A stretch of DNA of 62,930 bases from Pseudomonas eutrophicaquae (GTDB taxonomy: Bacteria > Pseudomonadota > Gammaproteobacteria > Pseudomonadales > Pseudomonadaceae), in NCBI RefSeq assembly GCF_023544715.1, contig NZ_JAMJEZ010000014.1:1-62930 (forward strand). The letters run 5' to 3'. Of this stretch, positions 46,538 through 59,777 are shown piece by piece. The position numbers and the translations under genes were made by a program. Below the pieces are notes generated by a model that had not been told where the DNA came from, did not search any database, and was given only the letters and a program-made list of their open reading frames with translations. How positions within the stretch are numbered: position 1 is the stretch's first letter; each line of letters starts with the position of its first letter.

Positions 46538-47856
46538 GGCGCTCTGCGCCGGCGCGGGCTCTGCCGGTCCAGCGCGGCCAGATGGGCGAGCTTCTCGCCG
46601 ATCTTCACCTCAAGCCCGCGGGGTACCGGCTGGTAATAGGTCTGCGGCGCCAACGCTTGCGGGAAGTAGTCCTCGCCAGCGGCATAGGCCTGCGGTTCAT
46701 CGTGCGCGTAGCGATATTCCTCACCGTAGCCCTGCGCTTTCATCAGGGCCGTCGGCGCGTTGCGCAGGTGCAGCGGTACCTCCAGGGATCCATAGGCAGC
46801 AGCATCACGCTGCGCGGCCTTGAAGGCCTGATACACCGCGTTGCTCTTGGGCGCACAGGCCAGATAGACGATCGCCTGGGCCAGCGCCAGCTCACCTTCG
46901 GGGCTGCCCAGACGCTCCTGTACCTGCCAGGCATCCAGACACAGGCTCAGAGCGCGCGGGTCGGCATTGCCGATCTCCTCACTGGCCATACGCACCACCC
47001 GGCGCGCCAGATACAACGGATCACAGCCGCCATCGAGCATCCGGGCAAACCAGTAGAGCGCCGCATCCGGGCTGGAGCCGCGCACCGACTTGTGCAGCGC
47101 GCTGACCTGGTCGTAGAACGCCTCACCGCCCTTGTCGAAGCGCCGCCGCCCCTCACCCAGCAACCGCTCCAACAGCGCGACGCCGATGCACTCGCCATCG
47201 GCCAACAGGTCAGCAGCGTTCTCCAGCAGGTTGAGCAGCCGTCGGCCGTCGCCATCGGCCGCCTGCACCAGCAAGGTGGCCGCCGCCTCGTCCAGTTGCA
47301 GGCGCCGCTCTCCCAGCCCGCGCGGCGCTTCAAGCGCCTGGGTGAGCAGGCGGCGCAGCGCCCGCTCATCAAGCGGCTGCAGCACATACACCCGCGCCCG
47401 CGACAGCAGCGCGTTGTTCAGCTCAAAGGATGGATTCTCGGTCGTGGCACCGACAAACAGCAGGGTGCCATCCTCGACATAGGGCAGGAAGGCATCCTGC
47501 TGCGCCTTGTTGAAGCGATGCACCTCATCGACGAACAACAAGGTACGACGCCCGCAGGCCGCCTGCTGGCGCGCCACCTCCACGGCCTGGCGGATCTCCT
47601 TGACCCCCGCCAGCACCGCCGAGAGCGTCTCAAAGTGCGCATCGCCCAGTTGCGCCAGCAGGCGCGCCAGGGTGGTCTTGCCCACCCCCGGCGGCCCCCA
47701 GAAGATCATCGAGTGCAGCGCCCCCTGCTCCAGCGCCTCGCGCAAGGGCTTGCCGGGCGCCAGCAGGTGCTCCTGCCCGACATATTCCTCCAGCGTACCC
47801 GGGCGCATCCGTGCCGCCAGCGGCTGGGTGGGCGCAGGGCGCTCGAAGAGATCCAT
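46534..47856 (-). CDS. rarA: replication-associated recombination protein A (MgsA/RarA)
   Basis: 440 residues. AAA+ clamp-loader-like ATPase acting at stalled forks. Walker [15 protein letters not shown] near residue 54, Walker [20 protein letters not shown], sensor and arginine-finger segments, then MgsA C-terminal domain ([20 protein letters not shown]). It lies six bases after lolA, forming ftsK-lolA-rarA-crcB, the common Pseudomonas order. serS and cysG, which often follow, are absent. Confidence 0.94.
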   Translation of the reverse strand: MDLFERPAPTQPLAARMRPGTLEEYVGQEHLLAPGKPLREALEQGALHSMIFWGPPGVGKTTLARLLAQLGDAHFETLSAVLAGVKEIRQAVEVARQQAACGRRTLLFVDEVHRFNKAQQDAFLPYVEDGTLLFVGATTENPSFELNNALLSRARVYVLQPLDERALRRLLTQALEAPRGLGERRLQLDEAAATLLVQAADGDGRRLLNLLENAADLLADGECIGVALLERLLGEGRRRFDKGGEAFYDQVSALHKSVRGSSPDAALYWFARMLDGGCDPLYLARRVVRMASEEIGNADPRALSLCLDAWQVQERLGSPEGELALAQAIVYLACAPKSNAVYQAFKAAQRDAAAYGSLEVPLHLRNAPTALMKAQGYGEEYRYAHDEPQAYAAGEDYFPQALAPQTYYQPVPRGLEVKIGEKLAHLAALDRQSPRRRRAP

Positions 47857-47862
47857 GTAGGC

Positions 47863-48495
47863 TCAGCGCTCCTCGATCACATCGGTGCCAGGCGGCGGCA
47901 CAAAGGTGAAGCGCGCGTTATCCAGCGCCACGTTCTGCTTCACGCCGAGGAACAGGATATTGGTGCGCTGACCAATGCTGTCGATCAGCTGCATGTCATT
48001 GATCACGCCATTGCGAAACGACAGGCGCAGGGTGTCGAACAGCGTGTCGCGGGCACGGGGCTTCAGGATGAAGTCCACCACACTGCCGCCTTCCTGATAG
48101 CTGATGGTGAAGTTTTCACGGATCTTCGATACATCGCCGGAGAGCAGCAGCGCCGGCGTGTGGGTCAGGCGCTGATCCAGCGCCTGGATGGTCACCTGCT
48201 CCAGATCTGGGTCGTACAGCCAGACCTTCTCGCCATTGGAGACCAGCAGCTGCTCCATCGGCGCATCGGTATGCCAGCGCAGCAGCCCTGGGCGCTTGAG
48301 CTCCATCTCGCCATTGGCTTCCTGCAGCTGGGTGCCCGAACCATCCAAGGTCAGCTGGGAGAAGCGCCCACTCAGGGTCTGGGCCTGGCCCAGCAGGGTG
48401 GTCAGCCGCTGTACCGCGCGGCTGTCATCCTCCGCCTGAACCAGACCAGCGCCCAGGGTCAGGGCTCCCAGCAATACCATTCGAATTAGACGCAT
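47863..48495 (-). CDS. lolA: outer-membrane lipoprotein carrier protein
   Basis: 210 residues with a signal peptide (about 1-21, [13 protein letters not shown]). Periplasmic chaperone that receives lipoproteins from LolCDE and passes them to LolB. Typical ARG-containing N-terminal strands ([13 protein letters not shown]), [12 protein letters not shown] and the C-terminal [20 protein letters not shown]. It lies ten bases after ftsK. Confidence 0.94.
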   Translation of the reverse strand: MRLIRMVLLGALTLGAGLVQAEDDSRAVQRLTTLLGQAQTLSGRFSQLTLDGSGTQLQEANGEMELKRPGLLRWHTDAPMEQLLVSNGEKVWLYDPDLEQVTIQALDQRLTHTPALLLSGDVSKIRENFTISYQEGGSVVDFILKPRARDTLFDTLRLSFRNGVINDMQLIDSIGQRTNILFLGVKQNVALDNARFTFVPPPGTDVIEER

Positions 48496-48505
48496 AGAGC
48501 CTCGC

Positions 48506-51604
<3,099 letters not shown>

Positions 51605-51663
51605 AACGGCTTCTTTCCTGCGCACATCCGGCGCCATCGACTCATGAACGGGCTCTATTGTAA

Positions 51664-52755
<1,092 letters not shown>

Positions 52756-52787
52756 GGTATGGCGGGCCTCACGGCCTGCTCTCCCCC

Positions 52788-53501
52788 ATGCTCAGCTGGC
52801 TTGATCGCACTTCTCTGGAGTTTCCGCCTCTGGCCCGTGCCTTGCGCGAGCCAGATGGCCTGCTGGCTGCCGGTGGCGATCTCTCGCCCGAGCGGCTGCT
52901 CGCCGCCTACCGGCATGGCTGCTTCCCCTGGTTCAGCGCCGGGCAACCGATCCTCTGGTGGTCACCCGATCCACGCATGGTGCTGTTCCCGGAGGAGCTG
53001 CATGTCTCGCACAGCCTGCGCAAGCTCCTGCGCCAGCAGCGTTTTGAGATCCGTCTTGATCATGATTTTGCGGCGGTCATCAAGGCCTGCGCCGAGCCTC
53101 GCGCGTATGCCGAGGGCACCTGGATCACCCCGGCGATGCAGGCGGCGTATCTGGAATTGCACCGCCAGGGCATCGCGCACTCGGTGGAAGCCTGGCAGGA
53201 CGGTGAACTGGTCGGCGGCCTCTATGGCCTGGCGCTGGGCCGGCTGTTCTTTGGGGAATCGATGTTCAGTCGTCGCAGCAATGCCTCCAAGGTGGCGTTC
53301 GTCAGCCTCGTCGAGCGCCTGCGCGATGCCGGTTTTGTACTGATCGACTGCCAGATGCACACCGAACACCTGCAGCGCCTGGGCGCCCGTCCGATCCCGC
53401 GCCCGGTGTTTGCCGACTACCTGCAGCGCTACCGCGATGTACCGGGGCCCAGTCCCTGGCCGGTATCGCTCCCTGCAACACCTCCAACGGACGCCGACTG
53501 A
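52788..53501 (+). CDS. aat: leucyl/phenylalanyl-tRNA-protein transferase
   Basis: 237 residues, standard length. Adds Leu or Phe to N-terminal Arg/Lys of proteins to make ClpS degrons. Motifs [40 protein letters not shown] and the GNAT core [17 protein letters not shown]. Overlap-free but adjacent to ate, which starts at the base after the stop. Confidence 0.95.
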   Translation: MLSWLDRTSLEFPPLARALREPDGLLAAGGDLSPERLLAAYRHGCFPWFSAGQPILWWSPDPRMVLFPEELHVSHSLRKLLRQQRFEIRLDHDFAAVIKACAEPRAYAEGTWITPAMQAAYLELHRQGIAHSVEAWQDGELVGGLYGLALGRLFFGESMFSRRSNASKVAFVSLVERLRDAGFVLIDCQMHTEHLQRLGARPIPRPVFADYLQRYRDVPGPSPWPVSLPATPPTDAD

Positions 53502-54251
53502 ATGCACGCGATCCAGGCGCTGCGCTTTTATGTCTCGACCGCGCACCCCTGCAGCTACCTGCCAGGGCAGCAGGCCAGCACGCTGTTCGTTGATCCGCAG
53601 CATGCGGTGGATGCCGAGCAGTACGCCTATCTTTCCGAGCTGGGGTTTCGGCGCAGCGGCCGGCACATCTACCGCCCCCACTGCAAAAGCTGTCAGGCCT
53701 GCATCCCGCTGCGCGTTCCGGTTGAGCGCTTTCGGCCCAGCCGCCAGCAGCGACGCATCCTGCAGCGCAATCAGGATCTTAACGTCCGCTGGGTGCCGCT
53801 GCGCTGGCAGGATGAGCACTATGCGCTGTACGCCCGCTACATCGAGCAGCGCCATCGCGATGGCGATATGTACCCCCCCAGTCCCGAGCAGTTTCGCGGC
53901 TTTCTGCTGGAGGACAGCGGCTTCAGCCAGCTGATCGAGTTTCGCCTCACCGGCCGCCTACTGGCCGTGGCGCTCTGTGACCAGCTCGAGAATGGCCTCT
54001 CGGCGGTCTATACCTTTTTCGATCCGGATGAAAATGCTCGCAGCCTCGGACGCTTTGCCGTGCTCTGGCAGATCCAGGAGGCACAGCAGCTGGGACTGCC
54101 TGCGGTGTACCTCGGCTACTGGATCGAGGGCTGCCGCAAGATGAGCTACAAGTGCGAATACCGCCCCTTCGAGCTGTACCTTGAGCAGCACTGGCACTGC
54201 TTCGATGAGCGCTACACGCCGCCCGAACAGGACGCCGTTCACGGAATCTGA
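53502..54251 (+). CDS. bpt: aspartate/glutamate leucyltransferase (Bpt/Ate)
   Basis: 249 residues, often annotated as arginyltransferase. Contains the N-terminal Cys cluster [13 protein letters not shown] and [14 protein letters not shown], then the transferase core [20 protein letters not shown] and [15 protein letters not shown]. Bacterial Bpt places Leu on N-terminal Asp or Glu. It directly follows aat; the two feed the ClpS-ClpA route. Confidence 0.93.
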   Translation: MHAIQALRFYVSTAHPCSYLPGQQASTLFVDPQHAVDAEQYAYLSELGFRRSGRHIYRPHCKSCQACIPLRVPVERFRPSRQQRRILQRNQDLNVRWVPLRWQDEHYALYARYIEQRHRDGDMYPPSPEQFRGFLLEDSGFSQLIEFRLTGRLLAVALCDQLENGLSAVYTFFDPDENARSLGRFAVLWQIQEAQQLGLPAVYLGYWIEGCRKMSYKCEYRPFELYLEQHWHCFDERYTPPEQDAVHGI

Positions 54252-54412
54252 AGCCGCCTGCCAGCATTCCCGCAGCCCGTCCGAAAAACGCCCGTATCCT
54301 GAAGCAGTCCATCCTGCGCGGCTGTGCAGGCCGGCAGGCATTTGTTATTTTTCAGGTAGGGCAAGGACTTAGCGCCTTCGCGTCTTTATCGGGCACTGCA
54401 GAGGTTTTTCAG

Positions 54413-55054
54413 TTGATCAAACTGCTTCTGGTTGATGACCACGACCTGGTACGCACCGGCATGCGCCACATGCTGGCGGATGTGGAGGGGGTCAGCGTGG
54501 TGGGCGAAGCTGCCTCGGGTGAAGCGGCGCTACAACAGGTGCGGACCTTGCAGCCGGATCTGGTGATGATGGATCTGCGCATGCCAGGCATCGGCGGCAT
54601 GGAGGCCACCAAGCGCATCCTACTCAGCCATCCGAAAACCAAGGTAATCGTAGTGACGGTCTGCGAAGAGGAGCCCTTCCCTTCGCGCCTATTGGAGATC
54701 GGTGCGTCCGGCTATCTGACCAAGGGGGCCGACCTGGAGGAGATGATTACCGCCATTCGCAAGGTCCACGCTGGCCAGCATTTCCTGAGCGCCTGCATTG
54801 CCCAGAAGCTGGCCATATTGAAGATCATGCCGCAGCCTACGGCGCCCTTCAGCCAGCTGTCGGAGCGAGAGTTGCAGATCGCGCAAATGGTCGCCAACGG
54901 GCTGGCTATCCAGGAAATCTCCGACTGCCTGAACCTGTCGCCCAAGACTGTCAACACCTACCGCTACCGCCTGTTTGAGAAGCTCGGCATCAACAGCGAT
55001 GTGCAGCTGACCCGGATGGCCCTGCGCCATGGGATTGTCGATGCCGGTGACTGA
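54413..55054 (+). CDS. gacA: global response regulator GacA/UvrY
   Basis: 213 residues. NarL-type regulator with receiver (acceptor Asp54 in [13 protein letters not shown], Lys in [10 protein letters not shown]) and LuxR-type helix-turn-helix ([20 protein letters not shown], then [13 protein letters not shown]). The start is TTG 54413, as known for Pseudomonas gacA, after GAGG. Activates the regulatory small RNAs of the Gac/Rsm system. The stop overlaps uvrC, the usual arrangement. Confidence 0.95.
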   Translation: MIKLLLVDDHDLVRTGMRHMLADVEGVSVVGEAASGEAALQQVRTLQPDLVMMDLRMPGIGGMEATKRILLSHPKTKVIVVTVCEEEPFPSRLLEIGASGYLTKGADLEEMITAIRKVHAGQHFLSACIAQKLAILKIMPQPTAPFSQLSERELQIAQMVANGLAIQEISDCLNLSPKTVNTYRYRLFEKLGINSDVQLTRMALRHGIVDAGD

Positions 55055-56885
55055 AGCCCTGCCCGCAGCGGCCTTTGACAGCAGCGCCTTTCTGGCCAGT
55101 TGCGCCACGCACCCTGGCGTCTACCGCATGTACGATGCGGCCGAGCGGTTGCTGTACGTCGGCAAGGCCGTCAACCTGAAAAAGCGCCTGGCCAGCTATT
55201 TTCGCCAGAGCGGCCTTGCGCCGAAAACCGCAGCGCTGGTGGCGCGGATCGCCCACATCGAGCTGACCGTCACCGCCAGCGAGACCGAGGCCCTGCTGCT
55301 GGAGCAGACGCTGATCAAGCAGTGGCGCCCGCCGTACAACATCCTGCTGCGTGACGACAAATCCTACCCCTACGTATTCCTGTCCGCCGATGACTTCCCG
55401 CGCCTCGACATCCATCGCGGCAGCAAGCGCGCCCCGGGGCGCTACTTTGGCCCCTACCCCAGTGGACTGGCCATCCGCGAGAGCCTCAACCTGCTGCAGA
55501 AAACCTTTCAGGTTCGCCAGTGCGAGGAAAGCTACTACCAGAACCGCAGCCGCCCGTGCCTTCAATATCAGATCAAACGCTGCAAGGCACCCTGTGTGGG
55601 ATTGGTCAGCGCTGAGGAATACGCCGAGGATGTACGCCATTCGGTAATGTTCCTTGAAGGGCGCAGCAGTCAGCTGACTCGTGAGCTGGCCAGTGCCATG
55701 GAGCAGGCCGCTCAGCGCCTGGACTTTGAACGGGCCGCGCAACTGCGTGACCAGATCGCCCCGCTGCGCCGCGTCCAGGAACAGCAAAGCATGGAGGGTG
55801 GCAGCGGTGATGTGGATGTGATCGCCGCGCTGGTCACACCCGGTGGCGCCTGCGTCAACCTGATCACCGTGCGTGGCGGGCGAGTGCTAGGCAGCAAGAG
55901 CTTTTACCCGCAGGTAGGAATCGAGGCGGGGCCGGCAGATGTGCTGATGGCCTTCCTCGCCCAGTACTACCTGGGGAGTGCCGAGCGCGATCTGCCAAGC
56001 GAGCTGATCGTCAATACGCCCCACGATGACTTCCCTGCCCTGCTGGCCGCCGTCAGCGAGGTCCGTCAGCGCCAGCTGAGCATCAGCCACCGGGTGCGCG
56101 GTACCCGGGCCCGCTGGCAGCAACTGGCCGTCACCAACGCCGAGCAAGCTCTCAATGCCCGCCTGGCGAATCGTGAGCAGATTACCCAGCGCCTTCAGGC
56201 CCTGGGGGACGCGCTGGGGCTGCGCGAGCCGCCCAAGCGCCTCGAGTGCTTTGATATCAGCCACTCCAGTGGCGAGGCGACCGTCGCCTCCTGCGTGGTC
56301 TTTGGCCCCGAGGGTGCGCTCAAATCCGATTACCGGCGCTTCAATATCGAAAATATCGCCGCCGGCGATGACTATGCGGCCATGCATCAGGCCCTGACTC
56401 GCCGCTTCCGCCGCTTGAAGGCGGGCGAAGGTAAGATGCCGGATATCCTGCTGGTTGACGGCGGCAAGGGGCAGCTCAACATGGCCCGCGAAGTGCTGCG
56501 CGAGCTGGGGGTGGTTGATGTGGTGTTGCTGGGAGTGGCCAAAGGCAGCACCCGCAAACCGGGCCTTGAAACCCTGTACCTGGAGAGCGCCGACCAGGAG
56601 TTCACCCTGCCCGGTCACTCGCCGGCCCTGCATCTGATCCAGCAGATTCGTGATGAGGCACATCGGTTTGCCATCACCGGCCACCGCGCCCGACGCGGCA
56701 AGGCACGCACTACCTCAAGCCTTGAGGATGTTCCAGGTGTCGGCCCGAAACGACGCCGCGAACTGCTCAAGCATTTTGGCGGACTACAGGAGCTCAGCCG
56801 CGCCAGCGCCGAGGAAATTGCCCGCGCGCCAGGGATCAGCAAAAAGCTCGCCGATGCGATTTATGCAACCCTGCACAGTGAGTAG
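55041..56885 (+). CDS. uvrC: excinuclease ABC subunit C
   Basis: 614 residues from ATG 55041 ([12 protein letters not shown]), inside the end of gacA; ATG 55029 is an alternative. Nucleotide excision repair nuclease. GIY-YIG domain ([18 protein letters not shown]) at the N-terminus, UVR motif near 200, RNase H-like nuclease with [14 protein letters not shown], and tandem helix-hairpin-helix ([20 protein letters not shown], then [13 protein letters not shown]). Complete. Confidence 0.96.
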   Translation: MPVTEALPAAAFDSSAFLASCATHPGVYRMYDAAERLLYVGKAVNLKKRLASYFRQSGLAPKTAALVARIAHIELTVTASETEALLLEQTLIKQWRPPYNILLRDDKSYPYVFLSADDFPRLDIHRGSKRAPGRYFGPYPSGLAIRESLNLLQKTFQVRQCEESYYQNRSRPCLQYQIKRCKAPCVGLVSAEEYAEDVRHSVMFLEGRSSQLTRELASAMEQAAQRLDFERAAQLRDQIAPLRRVQEQQSMEGGSGDVDVIAALVTPGGACVNLITVRGGRVLGSKSFYPQVGIEAGPADVLMAFLAQYYLGSAERDLPSELIVNTPHDDFPALLAAVSEVRQRQLSISHRVRGTRARWQQLAVTNAEQALNARLANREQITQRLQALGDALGLREPPKRLECFDISHSSGEATVASCVVFGPEGALKSDYRRFNIENIAAGDDYAAMHQALTRRFRRLKAGEGKMPDILLVDGGKGQLNMAREVLRELGVVDVVLLGVAKGSTRKPGLETLYLESADQEFTLPGHSPALHLIQQIRDEAHRFAITGHRARRGKARTTSSLEDVPGVGPKRRRELLKHFGGLQELSRASAEEIARAPGISKKLADAIYATLHSE

Positions 56886-56918
56886 AATGCCTTTTTTCGT
56901 TGCAGAGCCCGGGTACCG

Positions 56919-57470
56919 ATGAATATCCCCAACCTTCTCACCGTCCTGCGCGTTCTGCTGATCCCAGTCTTCATTGCCCTGTTCTACCTGCCCTTCAGCT
57001 GGAGCTACTGGGCCGCCAGCGCCACCTTTGCCCTGGCCAGCGCCACTGACTGGCTGGACGGCTATCTGGCTCGCCGCCTGGGCCAGAGCACACCGTTTGG
57101 CGCCTTCCTCGATCCGGTTGCTGACAAGCTGATGGTGGCTGTCGCGCTGGTGCTGCTGGTCGCTGAACACGCCAATCTCTGGCTGACCCTGCCCGCCATG
57201 ATCATCATCGGTCGGGAAATCGTGGTATCGGCGCTGCGTGAGTGGATGGCTGAACTGGGAGCACGCGCCCAGGTGGCGGTATCACGCCTCGGCAAGTGGA
57301 AGACGGCGGCGCAGATGGCCGCGCTGATCGTATTGCTGGCCAATCCCCCACGCCTTGATCCATGGGTTGGGCTCGGCATTGCCCTGCTGGTCATCGCGGC
57401 CGCCCTGACACTCTGGTCGATGATTCAGTACCTTCGCGCGGCCTGGCCGCACCTCGGCGCAGAGAAATAA
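56919..57470 (+). CDS. pgsA: CDP-diacylglycerol-glycerol-3-phosphate phosphatidyltransferase
   Basis: 183 residues, several membrane helices. Makes phosphatidylglycerol phosphate. The CDP-alcohol phosphotransferase motif is intact ([12 protein letters not shown], then [11 protein letters not shown]). It follows uvrC by 33 bp and precedes the tRNA cluster, as in other pseudomonads. Confidence 0.95.
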   Translation: MNIPNLLTVLRVLLIPVFIALFYLPFSWSYWAASATFALASATDWLDGYLARRLGQSTPFGAFLDPVADKLMVAVALVLLVAEHANLWLTLPAMIIIGREIVVSALREWMAELGARAQVAVSRLGKWKTAAQMAALIVLLANPPRLDPWVGLGIALLVIAAALTLWSMIQYLRAAWPHLGAEK

Positions 57471-57488
57471 CTTTTTTGAATCAATGAG

Positions 57489-57516
57489 TTGACAGTCTTC
57501 CCGGGTGCTATACAAT
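57489..57516 (+). promoter_or_regulatory. tRNA operon promoter
   Basis: Perfect -35 TTGACA at 57489-57494, 16-base spacer, -10 TACAAT at 57511-57516; the tRNA-Gly 5' end is 15 bases after the -10. A strong sigma-70 promoter for tRNA-Gly and tRNA-Cys. Confidence 0.85.
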
Positions 57517-57531
57517 GGCTCCCGTCACCAA

Positions 57532-57607
<76 letters not shown>

Positions 57608-57644
57608 GTTTCAAACGTGTGCAGCCCGATAAGCTGCATGCATA

Positions 57645-57718
57645 GGCCGGGTGGCAGAGTGGTCATGCAGCGGATTGCAAATCCGTGTACGCCGGTTCGA
57701 TTCCGACCTCGGCCTCCA
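57645..57718 (+). tRNA. tRNA-Cys (anticodon GCA)
   Basis: 74 bases including encoded CCA. Acceptor GGCCGGG pairs with the 3' strand (CTCGGCC, one wobble-type position), anticodon loop TTGCAAA, T-loop GTTCGAT. Matches the Gly-Cys-Leu cluster of Pseudomonas. Confidence 0.96.
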
Positions 57719-57722
57719 CTAC

Positions 57723-57759
57723 AAAAGCCCTGCAGTTCAATGACCTGCAGGGCTTTTTT
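57723..57759 (+). terminator. intrinsic terminator after tRNA-Cys
   Basis: AAAAGCCCTGCAG / CTGCAGGGCTTTT stem with a nine-base loop followed by a T-run, five bases after the tRNA-Cys CCA. It separates the Gly-Cys unit from the Leu sequences downstream, so the Leu copies need their own promoter. Confidence 0.92.
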
Positions 57760-57825
57760 ATTTGGCTTGTCTCTGCATCGTTTCGCAGAGAGTAAAAACG
57801 CCAAAGGTCTGCACGTTGCGCTACT

Positions 57826-57903
57826 GCCCGAATGGCGAAATCGGTAGACGCAGGGGACTTAAAATTACCAGTGTCCTTGCCGATTCCGCACCAGACGGGC
57901 ACC
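57826..57903 (+). pseudogene. degenerate tRNA-Leu (TAA) copy
   Basis: Opens like a tRNA-Leu: acceptor GCCCGAA, intact D-arm (GCGAAATCGGTAGACGC) and anticodon loop CTTAAAA (TAA). The anticodon stem has a mismatch and a wobble (GGGGA with TTACC). The T-arm lacks the GTTCGA core (reads TTGCCGATTCCGCACC). The 3' acceptor GACGGGC pairs only five of seven bases with the 5' strand, followed by ACC instead of a full discriminator-CCA. It looks non-functional, lying 65 bases upstream of the intact tRNA-Leu. Confidence 0.7.
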
Positions 57904-57968
57904 CCGGAGCCCGTTCCGGGACACGTTGATGACAAGTGACAAAAGGCTGTAACCTGTTGTTTTTGCAG

Positions 57969-58053
57969 GCCCCGATGGTGAAATCGGTAGACACTGAGCA
58001 CTTAAAATGCTTTGCCGAATGGCGTGCCGGTTCGAGTCCGGCTCGGGGCACCA
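57969..58053 (+). tRNA. tRNA-Leu (anticodon TAA)
   Basis: 85 bases with long variable arm and encoded CCA. Acceptor GCCCCGA/TCGGGGC perfect, anticodon stem GAGCA/TGCTT perfect with loop CTTAAAA, T-loop GTTCGAG. Its 3' end marks the junction with the accessory element; tRNA 3' ends are common integration sites. A matching second copy (the other att site) is not within the window. Confidence 0.96.
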
Positions 58054-58102
58054 AAACCTTGCGCACCGTCCAGCGAACCGCCCAGGCTAGGAGCCAGCGC
58101 CG

Positions 58103-58516
58103 ATGAGCAAAGACGAAAGCCCGTCCGAACGACTACAGCGCCTCTGGGCAGACCCAGAGATCTCGGCGTGTATGCGCGAAGGCGCGCTGCGTCACCGCCT
58201 GAAGTCCGCTCGCAAGCGGCGGGACGCCGGGGAGCAGCCGTTCCCGCTGGACAATCTCACGCTCACCCATTTTGGCGAAGGGGTAAACCCCCGAGAGGTG
58301 GAGAAGTCCGTGGAGCCTATGCGGGGCATGAGTTTGGAAGTTCTGAGGGCGCTCCAGAGGCACTCTGAAGGACTCACGGCTGTCCAATTGAAGGAGACAC
58401 TGGGCCTGACAGAACTCCAAGTCCGTGCCGCGCTGAACGGATTACGTGAGAAGGGACGACAGCCAATCATCAACAACGAGGGGCGGTTCCGCCTCCTTCG
58501 CCCAGGCGAGTACTGA
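58103..58516 (+). CDS. unknown protein with C-terminal winged-helix-like region, first gene of the element
   Basis: 137 residues, AGGAG ahead of ATG. Not recognised as a named family. The N-terminal two thirds are charged and basic (LKSARKRRDAGE). The last 60 residues look like a small winged helix: MSLEVLRALQRHSEGLTAVQ, LKETLGLTELQVRAALNGL, then a beta-wing with RFRLLRPGEY. No transposase or integrase motifs. Being first after the tRNA, it occupies the position where an integrase often sits but is not one. A DNA-binding regulator is a fair guess. Confidence 0.65.
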   Translation: MSKDESPSERLQRLWADPEISACMREGALRHRLKSARKRRDAGEQPFPLDNLTLTHFGEGVNPREVEKSVEPMRGMSLEVLRALQRHSEGLTAVQLKETLGLTELQVRAALNGLREKGRQPIINNEGRFRLLRPGEY

Positions 58517-58595
58517 CGCACCCGGCACCAGCCCTGGGCCACCCCGCATCCGCTTTTGCGCCTAGCTGTTGTCGGACTTCAGCCAGCTGGACAGG

Positions 58596-58640
58596 ATTCT
58601 CCTTACCGACCGGACGCCCGGTCTTCCAGAAAAGGAGAAT
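58596..58640 (+). promoter_or_regulatory. RNA stem that would bury the Shine-Dalgarno of the next gene
   Basis: ATTCTCCTT (58596-58604) is perfectly complementary to AAGGAGAAT (58632-58640), which contains the AAGGAG ribosome-binding site of the gene at 58645. Between them GACCGG-ACGC-CCGGTC (58608-58623) forms an inner hairpin. Together they make a coaxial structure that would block translation unless opened. Either an autoregulatory or antisense-RNA target is plausible. Confidence 0.65.
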
Positions 58641-58644
58641 CGCC

Positions 58645-59181
58645 ATGATCCGCATCGCCGACACCGCCATCACTCGCTTCGCTGACCTGAACGAAGTTTC
58701 CACCGCCGACCTGCTGGCCTACTACAACAGCGTCACCGGCAAGAACACCAAGCAATTCCTGAAACGCGCCAAGGGCATGCAGCAGGTCTGGGCCTTGATC
58801 GAGCCGCAGCTCGCCCAGGACGAAGGGGTCGCCCAGGTGGAGCCCGCCGAGGTTGCACCGGAGCAGCCCGAGAGCGTGCAGGAGCCCGCCACCCCGGCCA
58901 CCGTGGAGGCATCCCCCGCCACCGCGCCTAGCACCGCCGAGGAGCCCGCAGAGGGCGCAGCCACCGCCGAGGCCAAGGCCAAGCCCGCCGGACTCAAGGC
59001 CCGCGTGGATGACCTCCTGGCGGCGCTCGCCAGCGGCCCGCGTACCGTCGCCGAGCTGGCCGAGGCGCTGGGCATGGAACAGAAGAAGGTGCGCTCCACC
59101 ATCGACACCGCCCGCCGGGTCGGCCACACCATCGCCTGTGTCGGGCGCGGAACCTTCGCACTGCCGGGCGGGGAACAGTAA
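58645..59181 (+). CDS. unknown protein with acidic Ala/Pro linker and C-terminal winged helix
   Basis: 178 residues. The N-terminus (about 1-58) is a compact domain: ITRFADLNEVSTADLLAYYN, then GKNTKQFLKRAKGMQQVWAL, a pattern seen in small phage and plasmid proteins of unknown role. Residues 60-115 are a low-complexity Ala/Pro/Glu linker. Residues 118-175 resemble a winged helix (TVAELAEALGMEQKKVRSTI, then wing HTIACVGRGTFAL), echoing the gene before. Its ribosome-binding site is inside the stem at 58596-58640. Confidence 0.65.
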   Translation: MIRIADTAITRFADLNEVSTADLLAYYNSVTGKNTKQFLKRAKGMQQVWALIEPQLAQDEGVAQVEPAEVAPEQPESVQEPATPATVEASPATAPSTAEEPAEGAATAEAKAKPAGLKARVDDLLAALASGPRTVAELAEALGMEQKKVRSTIDTARRVGHTIACVGRGTFALPGGEQ

Positions 59182-59540
59182 CAGCAGGTTCTTGGTACGG
59201 CCCAGGGAGACAGGCCGCCGCCGCTCTGGGCAGTGCGCCAGCTCCCCGAGCGCACCGTCCCTGGGTTCGTGACATCTCAGGAACGGCAGTTCTCAGTCTC
59301 AGGAGAGGCAGTTGTCCTGTTGCGCCTCGGAGCGCGGATGCCGGATAATGGCTTCCGTTGGTGAGATCGTGCCTGAATCGACAGGACTCGCCAGGGTGGG
59401 CCTGCGGAGGCTCGCCCAGTGGCGGTGGAAGCCCGCGACCAACAGCCCGAACCCTGTTCCCGCCGAGCTGGGTTCTCATGCTTCGCCGGCATTGTCTCAG
59501 GCGGCACCGGATCTTGGCGTTATCAGATTCGGAGACCGTC
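59182..59540. other. 359-bp intergenic region with paired repeats
   Basis: No gene I can support; frames that cross it have coding-poor composition. Two imperfect 17-bp direct repeats, TCTCAGGAACGGCAGTT (59275-59291) and TCTCAGGAGAGGCAGTT (59297-59313), start 22 bp apart. Each can fold: GAAC-GGCA-GTTC (59281-59292) and CAGGA...TCCTG (59300-59319). About 230 bases later the excisionase-like gene begins. Probably holds the promoter and control sites of the replication operon. Confidence 0.5.
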
Positions 59541-59777
59541 ATGACCGACGTCCACCACCAAGACGAAGTATCCTTCACCGCCCCCAAGCGTTGGCTCCGC
59601 GCCCGCGAAGCCGCCGAGTACCTGGGCGTATCTGTTCCCCACCTCGCCCGGCTTCGCGAAGTTCGCAAGGGGCCGCCCTACCGCAAGTTTGGCGCTGCCG
59701 TCCTGTACGACGTCCGCGAGCTGGACGCCTTCGTTCTGGCGCAGCCCCGCTTTGAAACCAAAGGGGGTGTCCAATGA
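59541..59777 (+). CDS. AlpA/excisionase-like helix-turn-helix protein
   Basis: 78 residues from ATG 59541 with GGAG six bases ahead. A single helix-turn-helix of the MerR-like/AlpA 'HTH_17' kind: KRWLRAREAAEYLGVSVPHL then RKFGAAVLYDVRELDAFVL. Such proteins act as excisionases or as activators of integrase or replication genes (P4-type alpA). Its stop overlaps the primase start as ATGA, so the two are translationally linked. Confidence 0.8.
   Translation: MTDVHHQDEVSFTAPKRWLRAREAAEYLGVSVPHLARLREVRKGPPYRKFGAAVLYDVRELDAFVLAQPRFETKGGVQ

Noticed and set aside
46582-48489. 635-codon open frame opposite rarA and lolA
   Set aside because: Spans two certain genes and the gap between them; composition (Gln, His, Leu, Arg rich) is that of an antisense shadow.
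59312-59755. 147-codon frame before the alpA-like gene
   Set aside because: Out of frame with the alpA-like protein that overlaps its second half, no ribosome-binding site, biased Arg/Pro/Ala composition.
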